Source of the DNA: Typha latifolia
Taxonomy: Eukaryota; Streptophyta; Magnoliopsida; Poales; Typhaceae
Assembly (NCBI GenBank): GCA_019914945.1
Contig: CM034104.1
Coordinates: forward strand, 870,501 to 934,500
Direction: 5' to 3'
DNA: 64,000 nt
Below the pieces are notes generated by a model. That model was not told where the DNA came from, searched no databases, and saw only the letters and a list, made by a program, of their open reading frames with translations. Shown here piece by piece: positions 53,481 through 64,000 of this stretch. A program made the position numbers and the translations under genes. The stretch's first letter is position 1; each line of letters starts with the position of its first letter.

Positions 53481-55511
53481 TACTCAGGCATAATCCTATT
53501 GTATGATGGATTGTGCCTCAGTAAGAGATCCTATTGCAACATCTGGTAATACATTCTTATTTAGCCTTGAGGTTGAGAGTATTGTATTGTATCAGTAAAA
53601 GAGATCAGCTGCAGTACCTGGAGGTGAAGGACATGTACATATATTTAATCTAAGCCGTTATCATGCTGTGATATATGAATATATATAAATATATCGATGG
53701 TTGTGTATGATCCTCCTACTGGTGATTCAAAATTTTCTACGTAAACAGGTGGCATAATTTCGCTGTCGGATTTTAGCATCTCAGCATTTGCATTTTATGC
53801 CCTATTACCACAGCAAGAAAATCCTTTTTATTTTACTTGTTTGCATATATATAGGGACAGAAATTTTATCATATATAAGTAATGAGATAAATTGCTAGTT
53901 TACTTGTTTCGAATGTAGTAAAGAGTTGATGAACAAAACAATAATATATTCTCAACTCCAAGGTCTTTATCAACATCCAATATAAATAAATAAATAAAGG
54001 GAAACTAAAATTTTTTTTAAAGAAATTTGGGGGAAGCTATATTTTATCCTTATTTATTAAATCTAAAAATTCACTCTTATAGTTTCATTTATATTATTGT
54101 TCTCTTATGGTTATATTCAAATTAATATATTTAGCTAATTTACATATCATATTTAAAGATACTCGTTAGAGATATAGATACTTAGATAAGTTTCCTAACA
54201 TATTAAAAATGTGATTAGATTTTAGATGATAAATATATTTATCATATGTATATTTTGATTATATTTTTGTTATATAAAATTCAATAAGTATTTATTTTAG
54301 ATGGTTTAAAAAAATTATTCAATTATCTATAATTTTATCTCTAATAAATATCTTTAAATTCGGCCTATAGATTAATTAAATATAAAATAATAATAATAAT
54401 AATTTTAGTTTGAAAAAAAAATAGGTCTAAATATAATTCTCTAATGAATAATAAAAAACTTTAAATATGTGCTCTGCCTTTGATTGACGTCAATCAATCA
54501 TAACGAGAGAAATCTCAGATCCCTACAATCCGGAATGCAGGAATCTACTGCGGTTTAATTCAGCAGCCTTGGATCATCATTCCTCAGCCAGTCAGTCAAA
54601 TCTTGGAAAATTAAAAATCCTTTTAACTATATATTTTTTTATTTTTTGTCGTGAGGTCAAAGAGCTATATGAGCTTGGGATTTAACTGCTTGTTTTGGGT
54701 TCTGACTCCAGGGAAATCCATGCAGCTGTGGCTTGCTTGCTTGCTTGCTGCTGATCCGCTGCCTAAATTTCCAACATGTTCCTAAAAATTGGAAGTTTCC
54801 AAGAAGCTCCATCCCCATCATTCATGAACGTAGAACGCTTTAAAAGGCTTTGTTTCCATTGACCGCCCTCGGTTCTTCTCGTCATTTCGCCTCACACCAT
54901 GGGTGGTAGAAAGGGATCCTTTGGATCGATCTTAATTGGTTTCCCCCCCTCGACCCTCGTTCTCTTAAGAGTGACGCTAGGACACGGCACTGGAGAAAGG
55001 AATCTAAGTTTCATGCTAGATTAATCATAGATTAGATAAAAGGAGCTCTAGTAAAATTTCAGTTATGGCTGTTAAAATTTATTTCCTTTTATGGTTGTAA
55101 TCGAAGAGCGTAGTCTCCATCCACCAATAAGAGAGCGACAGGTACTCGGGCTGTAGGGGAGTTTCCTATAGCGGAGGATAAACCACTAAAGCTTCCAATC
55201 ATTTATGGGGTGATGTGTATATTAAGTACATCAAAGTGTTTAATTTATAAAAGCATTATAAAGGCGATAATCCCGTCTGTTAATTTGCAAATTAGTCGAC
55301 AATTAAATGTTAAATTTTCTTTCGCGGGTCCCACACCGACCCAATCGATTCCTGTGATTACTACTTCGGCTTTTCTCCCCCGCCCTCTCCTTTCTCTCTC
55401 CTCGCCCTGACCCAATCCCTCTTCTCTTCCCCTGCGCTGGCCGGTAGCCAACCAATCCCCTCCACGTGCACATCCTCCTCTTCTCCCATCGCTTTGGTGC
55501 GGGGGCAAATC
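53481..55511. other. Intergenic spacer between PLC and the NIF-type phosphatase
   Basis: PLC 3' UTR, an AT-rich block with a partial inverted repeat (54120-54385), then a pyrimidine-rich GC-rising leader before the phosphatase. No gene seen. Confidence 0.55.
54120..54385. repeat. Imperfect inverted repeat, possible decayed MITE
   Basis: ATATTTAAAGATACTCGTTAGAGATA (about 54149-54174) is mirrored by TATCTCTAATAAATATCTTTAAATT (about 54336-54360), with weaker flanking similarity. A small perfect palindrome GATAAATATATTTATC lies between them. Ends and target duplication not found. Confidence 0.4.
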
Positions 55512-58500
55512 ATGGCGGAGGCGGGGGCCACGGAGGTGTACGCGCCGGGAACTCAGAAGGCGAAGTCGGCGGTGCAGGCGTGGCGTGCGGTGGTGGGTTG
55601 GATGGGTTTCTTGCTCCAGATCCTGCTACAGATCCTGAGGGGTACGCCCTCGTGGGCCCAAGTCCTCTCCTTTGTTGGCCTTGGCCATCCCCTCCTCTCC
55701 TCCGCCACCACCACCTCCTCTGTCGAATTCAAGCCGCTTACCTCCGAGATCCCGACCGATACCCCTCCTCCTCCTCCCAAGCCTCTCGATAAGCTCACGG
55801 TATGATTTCCAACGTCGTTTCTTTGATTTTTGATGCATAGATTATCTGTAGACCAGAAAAAGGAACGGTCTTTGGTGGTGTTTTTGAGCTGGTTAGAGAG
55901 TAAATATGCCAAATTGGGGAAAGTTTGGAACCTGTCTGATGCTTTAATGCTTGAATCTCTCCCTCGCAATCTTTTCTTCTTGTTCAATTTGAGTTGGTCA
56001 TTTTGCTACTGGATTTGGTAAGGAACGGAGGAAATTGGGGATTCTAAAGGTGGTAGAATTATTGAGTACAATTGCTGCAGCATTTTTTTAGCTGATGTGG
56101 CTTGCAAGCATGCCTTAATTAATGATGTCATGGTCGTGTTATGATTGTAAATGGATGAGTTCTAGTCCTTCTGGAAAGTATCATAAGAGATGATTGATAA
56201 TTTGTTACGGAGAAACTAAAAATTCGTATTCCCAAAATGATGATGATGATGATTACATCAGCAATCATTTCAATTATATTGTTTTGGTGAAAGGATTTAT
56301 TGTTCTTTTTGTTCTTTCAGAGGAAGCTAAATGCACAGACGTCAGTAAAAATGAGTTTGTAATTTGAGGAAATGCCAGTAATGTTTTCTTGTCACCTATA
56401 AGTAATTGTGGCTGATTAAGTCGATTATAGAAAATCAAGACTGTTTGATGGAACTTCCCCTACGAACTGTCCTTTTTGTGAGGATGGATGGGGGTTAGTG
56501 TTCGAAGCGTGTGATAAGTTGCATTATATATCGGACCGAATAAAGCTTGAGGAACCTGCCTGAAATTTTCTATGTGAAAAGTAACTCATGGATGTCATAA
56601 CTAAGCTACACGATAAGGTAGATAGCAAAAGTTTCAGTTAATTTCACGAATTTGAGATTAACATGTTTTTATTACGATATCTATCACTTGTTATATTGGC
56701 TTCATTTAAATGTGCAGGTAGTCCTTGACTTGGACGAGACTCTAGTATGTGCCTATGAGACATCTAGCTTACCTAGCATCGTACGTAGCCAGGCAATTGA
56801 AGCAGGTGTGAAGTGTTTTGAACTAGAGTGCATCTCTATTGATAAGGTAACTCAACTTTGAATTCCTATCTTATTAATTTAGTATTATCCTATAATTGGG
56901 ATTCTTGCCTTGAAGGAAGTTGAAGGAAAACAGAAAGTGAATCACGTGACCGTTTTTGAACGTCCTGGTTTGCACGAGTTCCTGCGTCAGATTCATGAAT
57001 TTGCCGATCTAATTCTGTTTACTGCTGGTTTAGAAGGTCTTCATTTTTCTGATCATTTTGATTTATGTGCCAGAATTACCTTATTATTTTCCTTGATTAA
57101 CTCATTGGGTCCTCCGCGGTTTGTTTTTCAGGATATGCTAGGCCACTTGTTGATAAAATAGATGTCGAAAATAGATTTAGCCTTCGTCTTTATCGGCCAG
57201 CAACAGTTAGCACGTAAGCTATCCTTATCCTCAATAAAGCTGCAATTACTTATGGTGGGCACTTGTGGCCCAAATAATTCCAAAATATGGATTTGGCATA
57301 TTGATTTCAATTTTCTTGTCTTATTTGACTTCATTAATCATGTGCTCATTTTTGGTTTGGCTGGTACTGTTAATATGCAATGCAGTAATTTTGGGAATAC
57401 TAATGCATTAGGTGTTACTTTTAGGCTGCTATATCTTTTAAGTAATGTGACATTAGTAAACATGTGATTATATTAAGCTGATCAATGCAGTACATTTCTA
57501 TAGAAAAGACCGATCAGGTTGTTTCTCTATCTTGAATTCTGTAGATGGCTTACATGCTGAATTTCGTCTTTTGTTCTCACACCTGATTTTTCTGGAGGAT
57601 TACTCTTTTTTTTCTCAATTTCCAATTCAAATCAGTGTAACTTGTACTTCAAGATTATCTCATGATGTTATTTTTTCATAAAAGCTATATTTGTACTGGG
57701 CTTTGTTTATTAAAAAATTATAATAGCTACATAGCACTCATAAAAGGAAAATGCATGTAAGATCCAAATAAATAGAAATTTTTTATGTATCATGTTGCCA
57801 TATTCTATTGTTAATTTGGTAGTTTTTATGCTTTAGCATGCTATTTGCTGAAACTCTGGTGTGCCAATTCAACTTGTGTGGTAGTTGACTCACTAAAAGA
57901 ATGCTAATATGCTAGCTTTACACAGCTGCTTAGCTTTGAGTCAGGCTCTATTTCTTTTTGAGAAACAATTCCCATCACTAGCTATTACTATCTTTCTGTT
58001 TAACATAAATCAGTAACCAATAGGTATGTTTACTCTTCTGAAAATGTATCATTCCGGGATCAGAGAAGGCTCTAAAGAAAAAGGTAAAATCTTTAAGAAA
58101 TAGGAACATAAACATCTAGCCATTTGCTAACCTGAAATATTAAATAGGACTTTATGAACATATGTACCTTTTCAGTTTTTGTACTTTTGACTGCAAAAGA
58201 ACATGATCGAGACACGAGGTTCAGCTAGATGACTGTCATGCAGTCTTATCAATTTAAATACCCTTGCTCTGATGGCATTTGTAGCATTTCTTTGGCATCA
58301 TTTTGGATGAAAGGGGTGCACCTTACACAAGAAATGCTCCTGTTTAACACTTCACATATAGTTGATTATTGGTTTATTTGTTCCTTGTTTTGTTTGATAG
58401 GCTGCAATTAACATTAGCAAGCATATTAAGCAATCTTGTCACTATATTTATTTGTCTTGCATTTGCTACTCATATATCTATACTGGTATAATAAACACAC

Positions 58501-59084
58501 AATTAAACCATTATTAAGCATTTTCTCAATAAATTCTTCAACATCGCCCTAACATGCTACTAAAAATTTCTTTACATATATATATGTAGTGCAGGTTAAA
58601 GTTAGGGTGTTTACCTGCCTTGTTTCAAGACACCTTTTCATATTGTGCTGCCCTTTAATGAATCAGGGAATACAGGGAACATGTCAAAGATCTCTCCTGT
58701 CTGTCAAAAGATCCCTGCCGAATTGTGCTTGTTGATAACAATCCATTTAGTTTCATACTGCAACCATTGAACGGAATTCCGTGTGTTCCATTTTCTGCCG
58801 GACAACCTTATGATGATCAGGTAACAAATGACCTAGCTATCTAAGTTGGAACAATGTTTATCTTGACAGAAGCTGTGTGTCATCACAAGAACATTCAGTT
58901 TTGTAATTATTTCCTGATATCATCTTTTTGTCCAATTTTTTATACTCAGCTTCTTGGGGTTATACTTCCACTTCTTAAGCACCTTTCTCTCCAGAAAGAT
59001 GTACGGTCCGCATTGTATGAAAGATTTCATATGCCAGAGTGGTTCCAAAAACAAGGGATCCCTCCATCTGATCAGACTTTGTGA
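55512..59084 (+). CDS. HAD-superfamily NIF/CTD-like small phosphatase with N-terminal hydrophobic segment
   Basis: Six coding exons (55512-55799, 56718-56846, 56916-57036, 57132-57213, 58667-58820, 58950-59084) give 302 residues. The N-terminus has a hydrophobic stretch (VVGWMGFLLQILLQIL) that may anchor it in a membrane, then a Pro-rich linker. The catalytic core begins VVLDLDETLVCAYETS, the DxDxT phosphatase motif with Asp100 as expected nucleophile and Asp102 as acid/base. It continues with VTVFERPGLHEFL, ADLILFTAGLEGYARPLVD, LYRPATVST, and the metal-binding VLVDNNPFSFILQPLNGIP, ending EWFQKQGIPPSDQTL. These are the marks of the NLI-interacting-factor/Dullard/SCP group, which dephosphorylates protein Ser/Thr. 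Target unknown. The ATG at 55512 follows a leader without earlier in-frame ATG. Confidence 0.9.
57214..58666 (+). other. Long intron of the NIF-type phosphatase gene
   Basis: About 1.45 kb, AT-rich, no coding potential and no clear repeat by eye. Confidence 0.6.
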
Positions 59085-59376
59085 GGTTTCTGGAACAGAA
59101 TCAAGAACTCGTGCCAGTTGAGCATATTGAGCAGAAAGAGGCCTACTATGCCATGATTCTCTCCGAGAGAGCACATGTACATTATTAACTTTAGGTGCTT
59201 CTACATGATTAATCGGAATTCAGTAGGATATCATTTGATCTGTTCAGCGTGGGTTTGCTATATATATCCAGTAAAGTGCAATTCGATCCAGTTTGGTGGG
59301 GAAACTGTATTTATGTACCAGTAACTTAACTTTGATTTGATCATGTCATTGTATGAATATTGTAGCAATTACTATT

Positions 59377-59420
59377 AGCCAACCCCAATCAGTTGGGACT
59401 AATGGCTTTGTTGTTGTATT
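59377..59420 (+). repeat. Retroelement 3'-end-like motif
   Basis: GCCAACCCCAATCAGTTGGG followed by ACTAATGGCTTTGTTGTTG has the form of a common 3' tail of short plant retroelements (C-rich/G-rich hairpin, then TTG repeats). Only the tail is recognisable, just downstream of the phosphatase gene. Confidence 0.4.
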
Positions 59421-59820
59421 GTAAGAATTTTATTGATAGTCAAAATGTGTTAACGAGTGATATAATCAGTTGGAGGTTTCAGAAGCTTTCGCGTAGCGGA
59501 AAGTAAACCTCGTTTTGGTTGTGTAATTGTTTGTCTGATAATAGGATTATCATTGTAGCTGATTGATAATGGATGATTTAATCATCAACTTTTCACATCC
59601 TTTTTTTTTCCTCCATTTCAGTTGATATTCTCTCTTCTTTCAGCATTACATCAATAGACCTCTCAATCTCTCATGAAGGCAGGCTTGAAGAAAACCATGT
59701 ATAGAAAACATTAGGATGATTCTGTTGAAAAAATGGGGATTTTTCTAAGAATTCCTATAATCCTCCAAAATTTGGAATACACCATTATTTGTACATATTG
59801 AAATTGATCTTTTTTTAAAT

Positions 59821-59918
59821 AAAAAAAACTTAATAAGGGCTTTATGTTTATCTGAGTAAGATATGCTTAAAAAAAAAACTTAATAAGGGCTTTATGTTTA
59901 TCTGAGTAAGATATGCTT
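59821..59918. repeat. Two-copy tandem duplication, period 50 bp
   Basis: AAAAAAACTTAATAAGGGCT...GATATGCTTA occurs at 59821-59868 and again at 59871-59918, apparently identical. It is about 220-320 bp upstream of the RPL13A ATG, within its likely promoter. Confidence 0.92.
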
Positions 59919-59984
59919 ACTTATCCATAATAATATTAAGTGGCATAAGATGACAAGAATACCCTTCGGCCTGCCGATCAGTTC

Positions 59985-59992
59985 TATTTAAG
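59985..59992 (+). promoter_or_regulatory. TATA-like box of RPL13A
   Basis: TATTTAAG about 60 bp upstream of the telo-box and 150 bp upstream of the ATG. Confidence 0.4.
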
Positions 59993-60045
59993 CTCTAATC
60001 TGCTCCGCGGTGCATCGTACCGCTACGCTCTCTTCTTTATCGCAA

Positions 60046-60053
60046 AAACCCTA
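60046..60053 (+). promoter_or_regulatory. Telo-box (AAACCCTA) of RPL13A
   Basis: AAACCCTA in gene orientation about 90 bp upstream of the ATG. Telo-boxes near the start site are typical of plant ribosomal protein genes and support coordinated expression. Confidence 0.65.
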
Positions 60054-60076
60054 GCCGTCATCTCCAACTACGCCGT

Positions 60077-60077
<1 letters not shown>

Positions 60078-60122
<45 letters not shown>
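60078..60122 (+). repeat. (GA)n microsatellite in the RPL13A leader
   Basis: About 22 uninterrupted GA units ending 15 bp before the start codon. Such runs are length-variable and are binding sites for plant BPC (GAGA-binding) factors. Confidence 0.95.
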
Positions 60123-60124
<2 letters not shown>

Positions 60125-60137
60125 AGATCAAGTAGAA

Positions 60138-62093
<1,956 letters not shown>

Positions 62094-62572
62094 TACCATT
62101 TAGCATGATCTTTTTTGTTTCTTTTCCCTGAACTTTGGTCGAACTTTTGTGTCCCCCCCTCCCCCCTTGAGGAGGTTGTTGCCAGTTGATGGTTTATTTA
62201 TGTTTTGTTATGTTGGAGTTGGATAACATTTTGTTGGAAGCTTTTCGATTATAATTGCTTGAGATTAAAGTTTTTGCGATGGCTATCAGCTGTATGCAAG
62301 AGCGAGGTTAATTACTGCAGGAATTATGCAAGAGATAAGCCTTTATGATTGCTGAATTACGTTTATCAATTTAAAATAAGAAAATCCACACGAAATACAA
62401 CGTTGCTAATTCATTTTCCCATTAAGCTAAGCCTACGATGCCGAATATTTTTGGATTTAATTTTTATTTGGGCGTTATCTGATGTCTTAAATATTCAATT
62501 GGAGGTCGTTTATATTGTTGTTTATATACTCGTCCCTCCCATTCCGGCTTGAACAAACAATTAAATCCAGAA
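62094..62572. other. Spacer between RPL13A and the PDM3-type PPR gene
   Basis: RPL13A 3' UTR with a C-run near 62154-62166, then a short AT-rich promoter with TATATA at 62523. No gene. Confidence 0.65.
62523..62528 (+). promoter_or_regulatory. Probable TATA box of the PDM3-type gene
   Basis: TATATA in TTTATATACTC about 45 bp upstream of the ATG, which implies a very short leader of around 20 nt. Confidence 0.45.
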
Positions 62573-64000
62573 ATGCTGCTGGATAAGGCAACAGCAGCAG
62601 CAGCAGCAGCAGCTATTCCTCTTCCACTCCCTCCTCCTCGCAACCACTCCTCGTCTTCTTCTTCAAGAAGCCGTAGAGATGTATGGCGCCGCCGCCCCGG
62701 CCGCTCCTCCGACCACCGCCAGACCAACCACTACCTCGACCGCAGCGTCGACATGTCGGATCTCCTCTCGCGCATCTCCCTGACCACTAACTCCTCGGAG
62801 CTCCATGCGGTCCTCTCCCCCTTCGTTGGCTCTGGCCGCCGGCCCCTCCTCTCCCTCCGCTTCATGTGCTCCCTCCTCTCCCGCCTCCCATCCGGCGACC
62901 ACCGCCGCTCCCTCGCCCTCCTCGACTGGCTCGTCTCCGGCCCTGCCTCCTACCCCTCCTCCCTCCTCCCATTCAACCTTGCCCTCCGCAACCTCCTCCG
63001 CTCCCGCCAGTTCCATCTCGCCGCTGGCCTCTTCCTCGAGATGCGCGCCCCTCCCCACTCCCTCTCCCCCGACGCCTTCTCCTACTCCACCCTCCTCTCC
63101 GCCCTCTCCTCCGCCGGCCTCCTCGACCAAGCCCTCTCCTTCCTTCCCATCATGTCGGCCGACCGCGTCGTCCCCGACCTCGTCCTCTACTCCACCCTCA
63201 TCCACCTCGCCCTCCGTCTCAACGACCCCTCCAAAGCCGTCGCCCTCTTCTCCCGCCTCCGCGCCGCTGGCATCACCCCCGATCTCAAAGCCTTCAACGC
63301 CGCCCTTGCTGCCCTCTCCGCCGCCGGCCTACTCGACCAAGCCCGTAACCTCCTCCTCTCCGACATGCCCACCGCCGGCGTGGCCCCTGACGCCATCTCC
63401 TACTCCACCCTGCTCTCTGCGCTCGTCAAACGCCGCCGGTACCTCGCGGCCCTCTCCCTCTTCTCTCACATGCGCAACGAGGCCCATATCACCCCTGATC
63501 TCACCGTCTGCAACATCGTGATTCACGTCTACGGCCAGCTTGGGCTCGCCCGCGAGGCCGATCGGCTTTTCTGGAGCATGCGGCGGCTCGGCGTCGAGCC
63601 CGGAGTCGTTACCTACAACACGATGCTCCGCGTCTACGGGGATGCTGAACTGTTCGGCGAGGCCGTCCACCTCTTCCGCCTCATGCAGCGTAAGGGCGTG
63701 CCACAGAACGTCGTCACCTACAACACCATGATTGCCATGTATGGCAAATCGCTCGAGCACGAAAAAGCTGGCAACTTGGTGCAGGAGATGCAGAAGAGAG
63801 GAGTCCAACCCAATGCAATTACCTACTCCACCATCATCTCTATCTGGGGGAAAGCCGGGAAATTGGACCGTGCCGCTAAGCTGTTCCAGAAATTGAGAGA
63901 GGCTGGGGCCGAGATCGATCCGGTGCTATATCAGACCATGATTGTGGTGTATGAGCGGGCAGGGCTCGTTGCTCATGCCAAACGGTTGCTCCATGAGCTC
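62573..64000 (+). CDS. PDM3: PDM3/At5g39980-type chloroplast PPR protein, 3'-truncated by the window edge
   Basis: 476 codons are visible in one open frame without introns, and the gene continues past the edge. After MLLDKATAAAAAAAIPLPLP (encoded by an AGC-type repeat) and a Ser/Arg-rich transit-peptide-like stretch comes HYLDRSVDMSDLLSRIS, then P-class PPR motifs from about residue 130. Examples are DAFSYSTLLSAL, DLVLYSTLIHLAL, VTYNTMLRVYGDAELFGEA, VTYNTMIAMYGKS and ITYSTIISIWGKAGKLDRAA, then VLYQTMIVVYERAGL and AKRLLHEL. These strings match At5g39980 (PDM3/EMB3140), required for splicing of plastid transcripts and chloroplast development. The Arabidopsis protein is about 680 residues, so about 30% is missing. 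High GC with heavy C in third positions. Confidence 0.9.
   Translation, partial: MLLDKATAAAAAAAIPLPLPPPRNHSSSSSSRSRRDVWRRRPGRSSDHRQTNHYLDRSVDMSDLLSRISLTTNSSELHAVLSPFVGSGRRPLLSLRFMCSLLSRLPSGDHRRSLALLDWLVSGPASYPSSLLPFNLALRNLLRSRQFHLAAGLFLEMRAPPHSLSPDAFSYSTLLSALSSAGLLDQALSFLPIMSADRVVPDLVLYSTLIHLALRLNDPSKAVALFSRLRAAGITPDLKAFNAALAALSAAGLLDQARNLLLSDMPTAGVAPDAISYSTLLSALVKRRRYLAALSLFSHMRNEAHITPDLTVCNIVIHVYGQLGLAREADRLFWSMRRLGVEPGVVTYNTMLRVYGDAELFGEAVHLFRLMQRKGVPQNVVTYNTMIAMYGKSLEHEKAGNLVQEMQKRGVQPNAITYSTIISIWGKAGKLDRAAKLFQKLREAGAEIDPVLYQTMIVVYERAGLVAHAKRLLHEL

Larger units (their letters stand above)
59085..60137. other. Spacer between the phosphatase and RPL13A, with RPL13A promoter
   Basis: Phosphatase 3' UTR with a retroelement-tail motif, a 50-bp tandem duplication, a TATTTAAG TATA-like box, a telo-box and a long (GA)n run in the leader. 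Confidence 0.65.

Noticed and set aside
57162..57467. 101-codon frame starting in exon 4 of the phosphatase
   Set aside because: Out of frame with the conserved YARPLVD exon and runs into the intron.
62663..63808. Large antisense and alternate frames over the PDM3-type gene
   Set aside because: Products of extreme third-position C bias. The 476-codon PPR frame is clearly the coding one.

Overview
The window is a nuclear, gene-dense stretch of a flowering-plant genome. Genes are split by GT-AG introns, introns and spacers are AT-rich, and several first exons or intronless genes (the two PPR genes, SEC61 beta, the PLC and ribosomal protein first exons) are strongly GC-rich. That 5' GC enrichment, and protein sequences that look closer to rice-type than Arabidopsis-type homologues, suggest a monocot. 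This is an inference; the species is not identified. I see no bacterial-type operon, CRISPR array, rRNA gene or convincing tRNA gene.

Layout, left to right: HCF152-type chloroplast PPR protein (+); NF-YB transcription factor subunit (-); RBR ubiquitin ligase with an RNase H-like fold (+); SAMTL-type EF-hand carrier (-); IQD calmodulin-binding protein (+); SIZ1 SUMO ligase, 16 coding exons (+); S1FA small membrane protein (-); class II serine carboxypeptidase (+); SEC61 beta (+); a short INDETERMINATE DOMAIN zinc-finger protein (-); phosphoinositide-specific phospholipase C (+); HAD/NIF-type phosphatase (+); ribosomal protein L13a (+); and the first 476 codons of a PDM3/At5g39980-type PPR gene that runs off the right edge (+). 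I rebuilt each gene by hand from splice sites and reading phase. All 13 genes that end inside the window give uninterrupted frames of sensible length.

The genes are independent transcription units, and I see no evidence of a pathway cluster. Themes recur (two chloroplast RNA-maturation PPR proteins; three Ca2+-linked proteins: SAMTL, IQD, PLC; two small membrane proteins), but this may be chance. Five genes carry the AAACCCTA telo-box in the leader or proximal promoter.

I did not find a wholly new system. The items most worth a second look are: a 6-nt in-frame microexon in the NF-YB gene; an IDD protein that ends right after its zinc fingers, with its stop codon embedded in a splice-donor-like sequence; a stop-start overlapping upstream ORF on the carboxypeptidase; a perfect inverted pair of TGACGTGG elements between SAMTL and IQD; the RNase H-like/RBR fusion with a replaced catalytic position; and several small uncharacterised repeats, including a 414-bp MITE-like element with near-identical 8-bp flanks.
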